NCBI RefSeq assembly: GCF_001420605.1
Contig: NZ_LJIZ01000016.1
Location: forward strand, 248,001-312,000
Reading direction: 5' to 3'
Length of the DNA stretch: 64,000 nucleotides
Origin: Bacillus sp. FJAT-25509
Lineage (GTDB): Bacteria; Bacillota; Bacilli; Bacillales; Bacillaceae_G
Below, piece after piece: positions 10,094 through 19,824 of the stretch (position 1 is the stretch's first letter; each line of letters opens with the position of its first letter). The translations under genes and the position numbers were made by a program. Under the pieces are notes generated by a model. That model was given only the letters and a program-made list of their open reading frames with translations, did not search any database and had not been told where the DNA came from.

Positions 10094-10230
10094 TTTATTA
10101 CTTTTCTATTAAAAAGAACAATTAAATCAAATACAAATGAAAACTTAAGTTGAAATACCTTTCACTTCTTATATCGCCATAGTTGAGAACGTTTTAAAAT
10201 GTGAAACCTCATTTTTTCTCCTTAATTTTA

Positions 10231-10776
10231 CTATTTTAATATATCACTGATTTTAATTTTCCAAATCATATGATCATATCCTTTTTCCCAATAATCATTT
10301 AATAAATAATCAGGTTCCCCAAATTTCTTTTTCCAGATTTTTTGGGCATTAGTATAGCCACTATCTAAACAAAACTCTTTTATCCCTTTATTCTTTAAAG
10401 TAACGTACATTTTATTTAATAATAAATTTCCTATTCCATTTTTTTGATAGTCTGGATGTACAAATACAGTGCCGATCTCAAGTAGCCCTTTTAATGCATG
10501 GTTTGTACAATTTAATATAAGATCACTAGCTGGACCGAATTCAATCGAACCAATAATCATTTCGTTATCTAGAGCAATCAAAAAAAATCGTTCCTCACCA
10601 TTACTTTCAAGATCATTTTCTAAATATTTTCCTTTTGTTTCGATTTCATCATTCATACTTTCAACCTGATTGCTAATACCTTCTTTTGAAAAAGTGTCAG
10701 TAATTACTATTTTAAAAAATTGATTTAACTCTTTAATGTCCTCTTTTTTCGGTCTTCTTATTTTAATATTCATCAT
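10231..10776 (-). CDS. GNAT family N-acetyltransferase
   Basis: A Gcn5-related acetyltransferase that would move an acetyl group from acetyl-CoA to an unknown amine. The acetyl-CoA loop is visible as VHPDYQKNGIGNLLLNKMY (the R/Q-x-x-G-x-G/A region), preceded by the IGTVFV beta-strand and followed by FCLDSGYTNAQKIWKKKFG, typical of the fold's last third. I place the start at the ATG at 10776, because the AGGAG ribosome site lies 8 bases ahead of it and overlaps the GTG three codons upstream. It is a single gene between the repeat-bearing spacer and korB. The substrate cannot be inferred. Confidence 0.85.
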   Translation of the reverse strand: MMNIKIRRPKKEDIKELNQFFKIVITDTFSKEGISNQVESMNDEIETKGKYLENDLESNGEERFFLIALDNEMIIGSIEFGPASDLILNCTNHALKGLLEIGTVFVHPDYQKNGIGNLLLNKMYVTLKNKGIKEFCLDSGYTNAQKIWKKKFGEPDYLLNDYWEKGYDHMIWKIKISDILK

Positions 10777-10854
10777 CAAAAACACTCCTAACTACAAATT
10801 ACTTCAACATAAATTGGGAGTATCCTTCATAATAAATATATTTAAGATATAAAA

Positions 10855-10887
10855 TAAAAAAACTCCTCAAAAATGAGGAGTTTTTTA
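10855..10887 (-). terminator. Intrinsic terminator after korB
   Basis: AAAAACTCCTCA and TGAGGAGTTTTT arms around a 4-nt A loop, with T/A tracts on both sides. It lies immediately after the korB stop and could also stop transcription on the plus strand. Confidence 0.9.
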
Positions 10888-10891
10888 TTTA

Positions 10892-11758
10892 TTACATGAA
10901 TTCAGCAACTAATTTGTCGAATTGTGCTTTTTCTAATTGTAGTTCTGATTCAACTAATGGTTCTTCACTGTATCCAGAGATTAATTGTTGGTATGATTTT
11001 TGATCTTTGTTTTGGTAAATAAGACCAGTTACTAAACCTTTATTTTGCATTAATGTTTGCATAGCCATTTCTTTGTTTGATGGATCATATCCTTCAACAT
11101 CAGAAAGTTTAACAAGATTTTCTTTAAACCAGTCATATGTGTTTACTTTATTGTAAGTTACACATGGGCTGAATACGTTAATTAAAGAGAAACCTTTGTG
11201 GTTAATACCTTGCTCAATTAATGAAGTTAATTCTTTTAAATCACTTGAGAAACTTTGTGCTACGAATGTTCCACCAGCTGTTAATGCCATTTCCATTACT
11301 GAAAGTGCAGATTCAACAGAACCGTGTGGCGTACTCTTAGTTTTGAATCCTACATCACTACGCGGTGATGTTTGACCTTTTGTAAGACCATAGATTTGGT
11401 TATCCATTACGATATACGTAACGTCGATGTTACGACGAATTGCATGGATTGTATGACCTAAACCGATAGCGAATCCATCACCGTCACCACCAGAAGCGAT
11501 AACAGTTAGATCACGGTTAGCCATTTTTACACCTTGTGCAATTGGAAGTGAACGACCATGGATACCATGTAAACCGTATGAGTTAATATATCCAGAAATA
11601 CGACCAGAACATCCAATACCAGAAATTACTGCAAGGTTATCAGGTTCTAAACCAACATTTGCTGCTGCACGTTGAATAGATGCTTGTACAGAGAAGTCTC
11701 CACATCCTGGGCACCAGTTTGGTTTGATATTATTACGAAATTCTTTAAATGTTGCCAT
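10892..11758 (-). CDS. korB: 2-oxoacid:ferredoxin oxidoreductase, beta subunit
   Basis: The thiamine-diphosphate-binding subunit of a CoA-dependent 2-oxoacid oxidoreductase (2-oxoglutarate or pyruvate type). WCPGCGDFSVQ near the N-terminus supplies the Cys pair typical of beta subunits. GIGCSGR and GDGDGFAIGLGH, then a conserved MDNQIYGLTKGQ segment, form the TPP/Mg site. The length is 288 aa. The ATG lies inside the 3' end of korA (14-base overlap), so the two subunits are co-translated. The partner pair and the place next to a dipeptidase and spoVS match the B. cereus-type order. Exact 2-oxoacid preference is not readable from sequence. Confidence 0.92.
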   Translation of the reverse strand: MATFKEFRNNIKPNWCPGCGDFSVQASIQRAAANVGLEPDNLAVISGIGCSGRISGYINSYGLHGIHGRSLPIAQGVKMANRDLTVIASGGDGDGFAIGLGHTIHAIRRNIDVTYIVMDNQIYGLTKGQTSPRSDVGFKTKSTPHGSVESALSVMEMALTAGGTFVAQSFSSDLKELTSLIEQGINHKGFSLINVFSPCVTYNKVNTYDWFKENLVKLSDVEGYDPSNKEMAMQTLMQNKGLVTGLIYQNKDQKSYQQLISGYSEEPLVESELQLEKAQFDKLVAEFM

Positions 11759-13502
11759 TTAGAACAACTCCTTCCTTGCAAGTATTGTAAATTTCTTTTG
11801 GTAAGAAAGGATTTCCATCATATTTTAGTAAGCTTGAAATCTTTTCTGCATGACCACAGTTCATTTTAATAATGCTTGCTAATTGACCAGTAGCATTATT
11901 TTCAACAACGATTACACGTTTAGCTTTTTTAAGCTCAGGCATTAATTCGTTTGTTGGGAATGGGTGAATTAGACGGATATGAGCATGGTTAACTTTGATA
12001 CCATCTTGCTCTAAACGAACCATTGCTTCTTCAATCGCACCACGAGTTGAGTTGAAACCAACTAGTAATACATCAGCATCGTCGTGTTTAGAGTTCACTA
12101 ACACTGGGTTAGGGAATTTTAGGTTATTTAACTTACGCATACGTTTATCCATTTGTTGATTACGGTTAATTGGTGATTCTGATGGTTTACCCATTTCATC
12201 ATGCTCAACACCAGTTACGTGGTGAATTCCACCTTTCATACCTGGTACTACACGAGGAGAAACTCCATCTTCAGTCACTTCATAACGTTTGAAGTACTCT
12301 TTGTTTTCAGATACTGGTAATTCTTGTTTGTAATCAAACTTACCACGGCGAATTTGAACTTTATCGAATTGAAGTGGCTCAACAGTTTGTTTACCTAAAG
12401 AAAGTTGTAAGTCAGTAATTACGATAACAGGTACTTGGAATTCTTCAGCTACGTTAAACGCTTCCACCATATCGTAGAATCCTTCTTCTACTGTACTTGG
12501 AGCGATTACTACTTTCGGAATTTCACCATGAGTTCCGTAGATCATAGCCATTAAGTCTGACTGCTCTTGTTTAGTTGGAAGACCAGTACTTGGACCACCA
12601 CGTTGAGTATCAACGATTACTAAAGGAACTTCAGTCATACCAGAAAGACCGATTGCTTCCATCATTAATGAAAGACCAGGACCTGCAGATGATGTTAATG
12701 TACGAACACCAGCATAGTTAGCACCGATTGCCATTGTACATGCAGCAATTTCGTCTTCAGTTTGAATAACTGCTCCACCATACTGAGGTAATTTTTTAAT
12801 TAAGTATTCCATAATTTCAGATGCTGGCGTAATTGGATACGCTGCCATAAAACGAGAACCACCAGCTAATGCACCCATTGCGATTGCATCGTTACCGATT
12901 AAGAACATACGTTTTTTACCATCAGCTTCTGATAATTGCATTTTATTTACATTCACGCCAAGCATTTCTCTCATTTCTTCTGCTCCACGTGCGATTGCTT
13001 CTATGTTTTTCTCAACAATTTGTTGACCTTTTTTACCAAAAATTTCATCTACAACTTCTCTGAAAACTTCAATAGATAGACCTAAAATTGCACTTGAAGC
13101 TCCAACTGCAACCATGTTTTTCATTAATGAAGTACCTAGTTCAGTAGCTAATTCTGTAAATGGAATTGAATAAAGTGTTACGTCAGTTGAATCTGGAATT
13201 GTCGGATTAAATTTAGCATCAGCGATTACAATACCGCCTTTGCGTAATTCATAAAAGTTTACATCGATTGTTTCTTGGTCAAATGCTACTAAAATATCTA
13301 AGTCATCTGAAATTGCACGAACTTCAGTTGTACTTACACGAATTTTATTATTAGTGTGACCACCTTTAATACGAGAAGAGAAATGACGATATCCGTATAA
13401 GTAGTAACCTAAACGGTTTAACGCAATTGCAAAAATCTCACCTGTACTTTCGATACCTTCACCCTGTTGTCCTCCAACTTTCCACGAAAGTTGTTCAATC
13501 AT
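11745..13502 (-). CDS. korA: 2-oxoacid:ferredoxin oxidoreductase, fused gamma-alpha subunit
   Basis: It partners KorB in oxidative decarboxylation of a 2-oxoacid to acyl-CoA with electrons passed to ferredoxin. The first 180 residues are the gamma domain (GGQQGEGIESTGEIFA, then FSSRIKGGHT). The alpha domain follows (NDAIAMGALAGGSRFMAAYPITPASEIMEYL region with the Y-P-I-T-P-x-S/T signature, GPGLSLMMEAIGL, and TQRGGPSTGLPTKQEQSD). The 585-aa gamma-alpha fusion is the standard form in Bacilli. It has an AGGGGTG ribosome site. It is first in the korAB pair. Confidence 0.93.
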   Translation of the reverse strand: MIEQLSWKVGGQQGEGIESTGEIFAIALNRLGYYLYGYRHFSSRIKGGHTNNKIRVSTTEVRAISDDLDILVAFDQETIDVNFYELRKGGIVIADAKFNPTIPDSTDVTLYSIPFTELATELGTSLMKNMVAVGASSAILGLSIEVFREVVDEIFGKKGQQIVEKNIEAIARGAEEMREMLGVNVNKMQLSEADGKKRMFLIGNDAIAMGALAGGSRFMAAYPITPASEIMEYLIKKLPQYGGAVIQTEDEIAACTMAIGANYAGVRTLTSSAGPGLSLMMEAIGLSGMTEVPLVIVDTQRGGPSTGLPTKQEQSDLMAMIYGTHGEIPKVVIAPSTVEEGFYDMVEAFNVAEEFQVPVIVITDLQLSLGKQTVEPLQFDKVQIRRGKFDYKQELPVSENKEYFKRYEVTEDGVSPRVVPGMKGGIHHVTGVEHDEMGKPSESPINRNQQMDKRMRKLNNLKFPNPVLVNSKHDDADVLLVGFNSTRGAIEEAMVRLEQDGIKVNHAHIRLIHPFPTNELMPELKKAKRVIVVENNATGQLASIIKMNCGHAEKISSLLKYDGNPFLPKEIYNTCKEGVVLNGNI

Positions 13503-13595
13503 TTCCTACACCCCTTTGAATGCCCTCATTCAGTAATAAATTAAATTATAAATGGATAATTTTTTTGCATATCATTCATTTTATTATAAAAGAAT

Positions 13596-13641
13596 GAAAG
13601 CGATTTAAAACATATCTTTTGATATGAGTTAATTCGCTTTC
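13596..13641 (-). terminator. Two-tier hairpin between the dipeptidase gene and korA
   Basis: GAAAGCGA (13596-13603) pairs with TCGCTTTC (13634-13641) around an inner CATATC/GATATG hairpin (13611-13626). On the minus strand it is followed by ATTCTTTTATAAT. It may terminate the dipeptidase transcript; the TATAAT that follows could be the korA -10. It has a weak U-tract, so the role is tentative. Confidence 0.45.
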
Positions 13642-13733
13642 AACTATAGACCTATTAACCAAAAAAATCAATGATTTTGAAAGAAATTATTCCTTTAATT
13701 TTTATATTTTTATTATTCTGAACAAGTAACGTG

Positions 13734-14660
13734 TTATTTGTAATGGATATATGATGAATAATTCTCATACATAAAGCCTTTAACCTGCTGTTCTGTATAG
13801 TGTTTAAGCAATTCATTTGTTAAATTTTGATAAAGTCCTACGTGATGTAAATTTGTTGGATGAGTATCTATTCCATCAAAATCTGATCCCATCGCGATAA
13901 AATTTTCTCCACCTAAAGAGCACATATAATCGATATGTCTAAGAATATCAGAAATCGTTGCGACACCTTCATCGACTAAAAAAGTAGGATAGAAATTAAT
14001 CCCTACGATGGCTCCTCTATTAAACATTGCCTTTAGTTGTTCATCATTTAAATTTCTAGGATGTTTACAAATCGCTTTAGCATTTGAATGAGTCGCAGTT
14101 GGATATTTTGCTTGTTCAAATGCATCCCAAAACGCAGCTTCAGTACAATGAGAAAGATCACACCACATATTATGCTCATTTAAGTAATGAACTACACTTC
14201 TTCCAAAATTAGTTAAACCCCCATTTCTTTCTTCAAGAATTCCATCTGCAGCTTCATTTGCATAATTCCATACTAAACCGACACTACGTACGCCTAGACG
14301 ATGTAATATCTTTAGACGATTAATATCACCTAAAAGTGCGTCACACCCCTCTAGCGTCAAAATAGCACCCATTTCGTGATTTTTTAATCCAACTTCATCT
14401 TCTTTTGTTCGGATAACTTTAATATTATTATTTTCTGTTGCTACTTTTTCATAAAAAAGAGTGACACATTGAAGAGCAGCATCAAATTTGATTAGTTTAT
14501 GTACATTTTCTGGAATATAAATAGCATAACATTGTATTTTACTATTCCCTTGTTTTAATCGATTAACTGAAACTTGTAGTGAATCATCATTTTCAAAATT
14601 GATCGATGGCTTTTCTAGTAATTTCATCAATACATCACAATGAGCATCAAAAACTTTCAT
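13734..14660 (-). CDS. Membrane dipeptidase family protein (peptidase M19)
   Basis: A zinc dipeptidase of the renal-dipeptidase family, which cleaves dipeptides including D-residue ones. Metal-ligand segments are in order: DAHCDV at residues 5-10 (H-x-D), TLEGCDAL (bridging Glu), DLSHC, ATHSNAKAIC, and GSDFDGID near residue 240. The length of 308 aa is typical. No signal peptide is visible, so it should be cytoplasmic. It lies between spoVS and korA as in B. cereus-type genomes; separate terminators on both sides suggest an independent unit. Confidence 0.9.
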   Translation of the reverse strand: MKVFDAHCDVLMKLLEKPSINFENDDSLQVSVNRLKQGNSKIQCYAIYIPENVHKLIKFDAALQCVTLFYEKVATENNNIKVIRTKEDEVGLKNHEMGAILTLEGCDALLGDINRLKILHRLGVRSVGLVWNYANEAADGILEERNGGLTNFGRSVVHYLNEHNMWCDLSHCTEAAFWDAFEQAKYPTATHSNAKAICKHPRNLNDEQLKAMFNRGAIVGINFYPTFLVDEGVATISDILRHIDYMCSLGGENFIAMGSDFDGIDTHPTNLHHVGLYQNLTNELLKHYTEQQVKGFMYENYSSYIHYK

Positions 14661-14744
14661 AAATTAACACCCTTCCATTTTTTCGATTATTGAAACTAGT
14701 GTATCATATTAATAAATTCAATAATAAAAGGAATATTTATACAC

Positions 14745-14796
14745 AAAAAAACTCGTCGACTGACGAGCTTTAAGTCGGAGCTAAAGTGTTAGCTCC
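14745..14796 (-). terminator. Two tandem hairpins between spoVS and the dipeptidase gene
   Basis: CTCGTC/GACGAG (14752-14767) is followed on the minus strand by TTTTTTT, a good intrinsic terminator. Just upstream on that strand GGAGCTAA/TTAGCTCC (14777-14796) forms a second hairpin. Together with the hairpin at 14863-14894, there are three stems between the two genes. Confidence 0.7.
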
Positions 14797-14862
14797 ACTT
14801 TTTAATTACAAATTTGCGTAATCTTACTCGTTATTACTTAATCTTTCTTTAATTAAAAATAA

Positions 14863-14894
14863 AACAACCTGTCGCTTTTGGCTAACAGGTTGTT
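14863..14894 (-). terminator. Intrinsic terminator after spoVS
   Basis: ACAACCTGT (14864-14872) pairs with ACAGGTTGT (14885-14893) around an inner GC-tipped loop, with TTTTATTTTT following on the minus strand. It begins a few bases after the spoVS stop. Confidence 0.88.
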
Positions 14895-14898
14895 ATTA

Positions 14899-15159
14899 TT
14901 AACGAGGCTCTACGATTAATTTAATCGCTGTACGCTCTTCCCCATCGATTTGAATATCTGTAAATGCAGGGATACAAATAAGGTCTACACCACTTGGTGC
15001 AACGAATCCTCTTGCAATTGCAACTGCTTTTACAGCTTGGTTTAACGCGCCAGCACCAATTGCTTGAATTTCTGCTGAACCACGCTCTCTCAATACACCT
15101 GCAAGTGCTCCTGCTACAGAATTAGGGTTTGACTTTGCTGAAACTTTTAATATTTCCAT
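14899..15159 (-). CDS. spoVS: Stage V sporulation protein S
   Basis: A small (86 aa) Alba-like nucleic-acid-binding protein required for progress through late sporulation and coat assembly. The whole chain is the highly conserved SpoVS type: MEILKVSAKSNPNSVAGAL at the start, the GAGALNQAVKAVAIARGFV helix, and a closing TAIKLIVEPR. An AGGAGG ribosome site precedes the ATG. It follows ymdB on the same strand. A sigma-H promoter match lies between the two genes, and a terminator follows, so it is transcribed alone at least in part. Confidence 0.97.
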   Translation of the reverse strand: MEILKVSAKSNPNSVAGALAGVLRERGSAEIQAIGAGALNQAVKAVAIARGFVAPSGVDLICIPAFTDIQIDGEERTAIKLIVEPR

Positions 15160-15209
15160 TCCTGATCCTCCTTGTACTTACAAAGCTATTATTGTGTACA
15201 ATAAAAACT

Positions 15210-15237
15210 ATTCTCGATAACAAGAAGTTATTCCTGC
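15210..15237 (-). promoter_or_regulatory. Sigma-H-type promoter of spoVS
   Basis: On the minus strand GCAGGAATA (15237-15229) fits the sigma-H -35 RnAGGAwww exactly. After 12 bases CGAGAAT (15216-15210) fits the -10 RnnGAAT at all but the first position. B. subtilis spoVS is known to depend on sigma-H. The site is 50-80 bases upstream of the start codon. Confidence 0.7.
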
Positions 15238-15285
15238 AAATATTTAAAAGTTTTTTAAAAATTTTCACAATTCTTTTAATTAATC

Positions 15286-16077
15286 TTATAGCTCTTGATG
15301 ATCATCATTTATTTGTATTCTTTTTATCGATTTTGCTAGACCACTTTGTTTGTCTAATTCGATGATTACACCACTTAGCTGACCTCTACCTTCATCTACT
15401 TCGAATCTCACTGGTAAGTTCGTTAAGAATTTTTTAATAACGGCTTCTTTTGTAACGCCTAGAATCCCATCATATGGACCAGTCATTCCAACATCCGTAA
15501 TAAACGCTGTACCAGCAGGTAAAACTCGCTCATCAGCCGTTTGAACATGTGTATGTGTACCAACAACCGCTGTTGCTCTTCCATCCAAATACCAGCCCAT
15601 AGCAATTTTTTCACTTGTTGCTTCAGCATGAAAATCAACAAAAATGATGTTTGTTCGTTTTTTAGCGATTTTTATTAGCTCATCAGCTTTTTTAAAAGGA
15701 CAATCAAGTGGTGGTAAAAATGTTCTACCTTGTAAATTTATAACAGCTATTTCAACATCATTAAAATTTAAAAATACTAATCCATTACCAGGTGTACCTT
15801 CAGGGAAATTAGCTGGTCTAACTAAGTATTTTGCTTGATCAATAAATTCAAAAATATCCTTTTTATCCCATGCATGGTTACCAAGTGTTACTGCTTGAGC
15901 ACCTAATTCTAAAAATTCTCGGTAAATTTTTTCCGTTATTCCTTTACCATGCGCTGCATTTTCACCATTTATGATTGTTACTGAAGGATTGTATTTCCTT
16001 TTTAAAGCTTGAATATTTGCCTTTACCATTGCCCTACCATTTGAACCAACTACATCGCCTATAAACATTATTCTCAT
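15286..16077 (-). CDS. ymdB: YmdB family metallophosphoesterase (2',3'-cyclic nucleotide phosphodiesterase)
   Basis: A dinuclear-metal phosphodiesterase linked to biofilm and sporulation decisions, which lies next to rny in Bacilli. Motifs are FIGDVVG at residues 5-11, INGENAAHGKG, TLGNHAWDKK (Asn-His), VDFHAEATSEK and GTHTHVQTAD (the closing His pair). I start at the ATG at 16077, preceded by GGAAGGA, which gives 264 aa, the family length. The upstream in-frame extension of 31 codons is hydrophobic, has no role in the family, and is dropped. It is followed by spoVS. Confidence 0.93.
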   Translation of the reverse strand: MRIMFIGDVVGSNGRAMVKANIQALKRKYNPSVTIINGENAAHGKGITEKIYREFLELGAQAVTLGNHAWDKKDIFEFIDQAKYLVRPANFPEGTPGNGLVFLNFNDVEIAVINLQGRTFLPPLDCPFKKADELIKIAKKRTNIIFVDFHAEATSEKIAMGWYLDGRATAVVGTHTHVQTADERVLPAGTAFITDVGMTGPYDGILGVTKEAVIKKFLTNLPVRFEVDEGRGQLSGVIIELDKQSGLAKSIKRIQINDDHQEL

Positions 16078-16262
16078 TTCGTTACATCCTTCCAACTTGC
16101 CACTGTAAATAAACAGCACTGATTTTACTTTTAGATTACCCAAAAATACGAAAAGCCCCATTACTAGCACAATCTGAATCTTTCATCTATGCCATTCAAC
16201 TAAGATTCATTTCAGATTTGTATTAGTTGGAGCTATTTTTAAAAATACTTTATTTTGTTACA

Positions 16263-16298
16263 AAAAAGAAAATAAAGTGGCATATACCACTTTATTTT
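16263..16298 (-). terminator. Intrinsic terminator overlapping the rny stop
   Basis: AAAATAAAGTGG (16269-16280) pairs with CCACTTTATTTT (16287-16298), with TTTTTT beyond on the minus strand. The rny stop codon sits inside the first arm. Confidence 0.88.
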
Positions 16299-17863
16299 GC
16301 ATACTCGACAGCTCGAGTTTCACGAATAACCGTAACTTTTATATGACCTGGATAATCCAGTTCATCTTCAATACGTTTTCTAATATCTCTCGCTAATCTA
16401 TGAGCTTGTAAATCATCAATTGTATCTGGTTTTACCATAATGCGTACTTCACGACCTGCTTGAATAGCGAATGATTTTTCTACACCTTCGTATGATTCAG
16501 AAATCTCTTCAAGTTTTTCTAAACGACGGATATAGTTTTCTAATGTTTCGCTACGTGCTCCTGGTCTAGCAGCAGATAATGCATCTGCAGCAGCTACAAG
16601 AACCGCAATAATCGAAGTTGGCGCAGCATCTCCATGATGAGATGCAATACTATTGATAACTACTGGATGTTCTTTATATTTAGTTGCTAATTCGACACCG
16701 ATTTCAACGTGACTACCTTCTACCTCATGGTCAATTGCTTTACCAATATCGTGAAGTAAACCTGCACGTTTTGCAAGTTTTGCATCCTCACCAAGTTCAG
16801 CAGCCATAAGTCCAGCTAGGTTCGCTACTTCCATCGAATGCTTTAACACATTTTGACCATAACTAGTTCTAAATTTCAGACGACCTAATATTTTAATTAA
16901 GTCAGGGTGAATTCCATGAACACCAACTTCAAAAGTAGTTTGTTCACCGACTTCTCGTATGTACTCATCTACTTCTCGTCTTGATTTTTCAACCATTTCT
17001 TCAATTCGTGCAGGATGGATTCGACCATCTTGTACTAATTTATCTAGTGCAATTCGTGCAGTTTCACGACGAATTGGATCAAAACCTGATAATATTACAG
17101 CTTCAGGCGTATCATCAATAATTAAATCTATACCAGTTAACGTTTCTAAAGTACGTATATTTCGTCCTTCACGGCCAATAATACGACCTTTCATTTCATC
17201 ATTTGGAAGATTTACAACTGATACAGTTGTTTCAGCAACATGATCTGCAGCACATCGCTGGATTGCTAATGATAAAATATCTTTTGCTTTCTTATCTGCT
17301 TCTTCTTTTGCTCGAGCTTCTGTTTCTTTTACTAGTATTGCTGTTTCATGGGATAATTCATTTTCGACTTTAGTAAGTATTAATTGTCTTGCTTCTTCAC
17401 GATTTAAGCTAGAAATTCTTTCTAACTCTTCTTGTTGAGCAGCAATTAATGCTTCTATCTTGCTTTCCATTTCTTCTATCTGCTGTTGTTTTAAAACAAG
17501 AGATTCCTCTTTTCTTTCAAGAACAGACTCACGTTTTGAAAGTCCATCATCTTTACGATCTAAGTTCTCTTCTTTTTGCATCAAACGATTTTCTGACTTT
17601 TGTAGTTCACTACGACGGTCTCGAATTTCGTTCTCTGCATCTGTACGAATATTGAAAATTTCGTCCTTTGCTTCCAATAAAGCTTCTTTTTTAATTGTTT
17701 CTGAATCACGTTTTGCATCTTCAATAATTTGATTTGCATGATTAGTTGCGCCATTTATTTTAGCTTCTGCAATGGACTTACGGACAAAAAATCCGACAGC
17801 ATAACCGACTCCGAATGTGGCAAGCAATGCGAAGATGATCAAAATTATAGTATTTGCACCCAT
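16292..17863 (-). CDS. rny: Ribonuclease Y
   Basis: A membrane-anchored endoribonuclease that starts bulk mRNA decay and works with the Ric complex (RicA is also in this window). Order: one N-terminal membrane helix (residues about 5-25), a long charged coiled coil rich in Glu/Lys/Arg (about 30-200), a KH domain containing [12 protein letters not shown] (about 220-235), then an HD domain with the catalytic HDIGKA pair (about residue 370) and a second HHGD segment. It has 523 aa and a GAGGAGGTGA ribosome site. A 665-base gene-free stretch precedes it. Confidence 0.96.
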   Translation of the reverse strand: MGANTIILIIFALLATFGVGYAVGFFVRKSIAEAKINGATNHANQIIEDAKRDSETIKKEALLEAKDEIFNIRTDAENEIRDRRSELQKSENRLMQKEENLDRKDDGLSKRESVLERKEESLVLKQQQIEEMESKIEALIAAQQEELERISSLNREEARQLILTKVENELSHETAILVKETEARAKEEADKKAKDILSLAIQRCAADHVAETTVSVVNLPNDEMKGRIIGREGRNIRTLETLTGIDLIIDDTPEAVILSGFDPIRRETARIALDKLVQDGRIHPARIEEMVEKSRREVDEYIREVGEQTTFEVGVHGIHPDLIKILGRLKFRTSYGQNVLKHSMEVANLAGLMAAELGEDAKLAKRAGLLHDIGKAIDHEVEGSHVEIGVELATKYKEHPVVINSIASHHGDAAPTSIIAVLVAAADALSAARPGARSETLENYIRRLEKLEEISESYEGVEKSFAIQAGREVRIMVKPDTIDDLQAHRLARDIRKRIEDELDYPGHIKVTVIRETRAVEYAK

Positions 17864-18462
17864 GATTTCACCTCCTCTTGCTATTTAGTTAGTTTCATTT
17901 TTGTCGGCTGTTATATTGTATAAATAATTGCATCAACATACAGCACACTTCAATTCAATTTTTTACAAAATAGTAATATTTTTTTAGAATATACACTTAA
18001 ATATTAAATCTCTTACCAAATGATGTCAAGCCTTGTAACTCGCTTACTTACTTGATTTATCAATATTTATTACATTTTTACTAGATTTCATACATGAGAA
18101 TCTAAATTTTATTCATTAAATTTTTTATTAAGTTCTAATTAGTAAGTGAATTGATAGAATTTTTCATATATAAAGTACTGCTTATAAATATAAAAGAAAT
18201 TAAATATTGTCTGTTTTTTTATAAGGCCAGATTATAAAAATATGCCTAATTCCAATGCAGAACACCTTACTTACCATGTGTGAATTAATTTCCATCTTCA
18301 TAGTCGCTCCTTATGGTGACACTACGCATTGACTATAGGACAGTGAATCCTTCCGTTTGAATAGCTATTTCATATTCGTGAAATTATTATCTATATTTCA
18401 ATTAAAAACTTTTACTTCTCAATAAATACTGCTTTTTAGATAATCAAAGAAATTAATAATAT
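17864..18462. other. Long gene-free stretch between recA and rny
   Basis: About 600 bases with no supported ORF on either strand. It is mostly very AT-rich, except for a less AT-rich patch at 18270-18350 containing an ATAGTC/GACTAT pair about 24 bases apart. In B. subtilis this interval holds pbpX, which is absent here. The rny promoter must lie at the low end; I cannot pick it. Any small RNA would need transcript data. Confidence 0.5.
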
Positions 18463-18500
18463 AAAAAAATGCAGGCACTTTTAATAAGCGCCCGCATTTT
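18463..18500 (-). terminator. Intrinsic terminator after recA
   Basis: On the minus strand AAATGCGGGC pairs with GCCTGCATTT (one G-U pair), followed by TTTTATA. It lies 29 bases past the recA stop. Confidence 0.88.
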
Positions 18501-18528
18501 GTGCTGTTTTAAACTAACTTATGATTAC

Positions 18529-19575
18529 TCATTTATCATTTAATAAAGAGAATTGTTCTTCGTCATCTGTTTCAGTTATAGTAACAGGGTTATCTAAACC
18601 GTGGTGAAGACGGATCGATTCTTTAATCGTATCACGAATTTCTTTATTTTCTTTTAAGAATTGCTTAGCATTTTCACGTCCTTGTCCAAGACGCTCTTCA
18701 TTGTAAGAATACCATGCTCCACTCTTAAGAACGATATCTAGATCAGATCCAATATCAAGAATTTCGCCTTCTTTAGAAATACCTTCTCCGTACATAATGT
18801 CAACTTCTGCTTGTCTAAATGGTGGTGCTACTTTATTTTTAACAACTTTAATCTTTGTTTTGTTACCTACAATATCATTACCTTGTTTTAATTGCTCAGC
18901 ACGACGTACCTCTAAACGAATTGTAGAGTAGAATTTTAACGCACGTCCACCTGGAGTTGTTTCAGGATTACCGAACATAACCCCAACTTTTTCACGAATT
19001 TGGTTAATGAAGAATGCAATCGTTTTTGACTTGTTAATTGCACCTGAAAGTTTACGTAATGCTTGTGACATTAATCGAGCTTGTAGACCTACGTGAGCAT
19101 CACCCATCTCACCTTCAATTTCCGCCTTTGGAACTAATGCAGCTACTGAGTCAATTACGATAATATCAATTGCACCACTACGTACTAATGCTTCAGCGAT
19201 TTCAAGTGCTTGTTCACCTGTATCTGGTTGAGATAATAATAACTCATCAATATTTACACCTAATTTTTGAGCATAAACCGGATCTAATGCATGCTCAGCA
19301 TCTATAAACGCCGCTTGTCCTCCATTTGCTTGAACTTCAGCGATTGCATGTAATGCTACAGTTGTTTTACCTGAACTTTCAGGGCCGTATACTTCGATAA
19401 TTCTTCCTCTCGGATATCCACCTACACCTAACGCTACATCTAGTGCTAACGATCCACTAGAAATAGTTGAAATTTGGCGGTCAGTTTGTTCCCCAAGTTT
19501 CATAATTGAACCTTTACCGAATTGTTTTTCGATTTGTTTTAAAGCCATATCTAATGCAGCTTGACGATCACTCAT
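18529..19575 (-). CDS. recA: Recombinase A
   Basis: The DNA strand-exchange and SOS-coprotease ATPase. Walker A is GPESSGKTT at residues 65-73. MAW-type core segments [28 protein letters not shown] and the loop [22 protein letters not shown] are all intact. The C-terminal tail is acidic ([10 protein letters not shown]). It has 348 aa, the Bacillus length. AGGAGG precedes the ATG. A LexA-type operator lies 80-90 bases upstream. It follows cinA in the usual cinA-recA order, but with a terminator between. Confidence 0.98.
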   Translation of the reverse strand: MSDRQAALDMALKQIEKQFGKGSIMKLGEQTDRQISTISSGSLALDVALGVGGYPRGRIIEVYGPESSGKTTVALHAIAEVQANGGQAAFIDAEHALDPVYAQKLGVNIDELLLSQPDTGEQALEIAEALVRSGAIDIIVIDSVAALVPKAEIEGEMGDAHVGLQARLMSQALRKLSGAINKSKTIAFFINQIREKVGVMFGNPETTPGGRALKFYSTIRLEVRRAEQLKQGNDIVGNKTKIKVVKNKVAPPFRQAEVDIMYGEGISKEGEILDIGSDLDIVLKSGAWYSYNEERLGQGRENAKQFLKENKEIRDTIKESIRLHHGLDNPVTITETDDEEQFSLLNDK

Positions 19576-19613
19576 TTAAATTCCTCCTTCAGGACTCATT
19601 TATCTCTTAACTA

Positions 19614-19666
19614 TATAATAACTGTTTTTTGTTCGTTTGCCAACAAAAAAATAGAACGTTTATTCG
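19614..19666 (-). promoter_or_regulatory. recA promoter with LexA (SOS) box
   Basis: On the minus strand CGAATAAACGTTCT (19666-19653) matches the B. subtilis LexA box CGAACRNRYGTTYC at 12 of 14 positions. Downstream lie TTGGCA (19643-19638) and TATTAT (19619-19614) with an 18-base gap, a plausible sigma-A promoter. RecA is a classic SOS gene, so the pairing is expected. Confidence 0.75.
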
Positions 19667-19770
19667 ATATTTTTCGTATTTAAACTTATTTTTTTAAGAA
19701 TAGAAACGCTTGTTTCGTATTTTTCGGTCTATAAAACTAGATTTTTATTAATATCGTAACTATAAAATTA

Positions 19771-19800
19771 AAAAACTCGGCTATATTAACCGAGCTTTTT
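19771..19800 (-). terminator. Intrinsic terminator after cinA
   Basis: CTCGG/CCGAG arms around an AT-rich loop, with AAAAA on one side and TTTTT on the other. It falls between the cinA stop and the recA promoter. Confidence 0.85.
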
Positions 19801-19824
19801 TATTATAAAATATTCTATTTCATT

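Noticed and set aside
18270-18350. A structured small RNA in the less AT-rich patch between recA and rny
   Set aside because: Only a 6-bp pairing is visible, with no promoter-terminator pair, so I cannot support an RNA gene from sequence alone.
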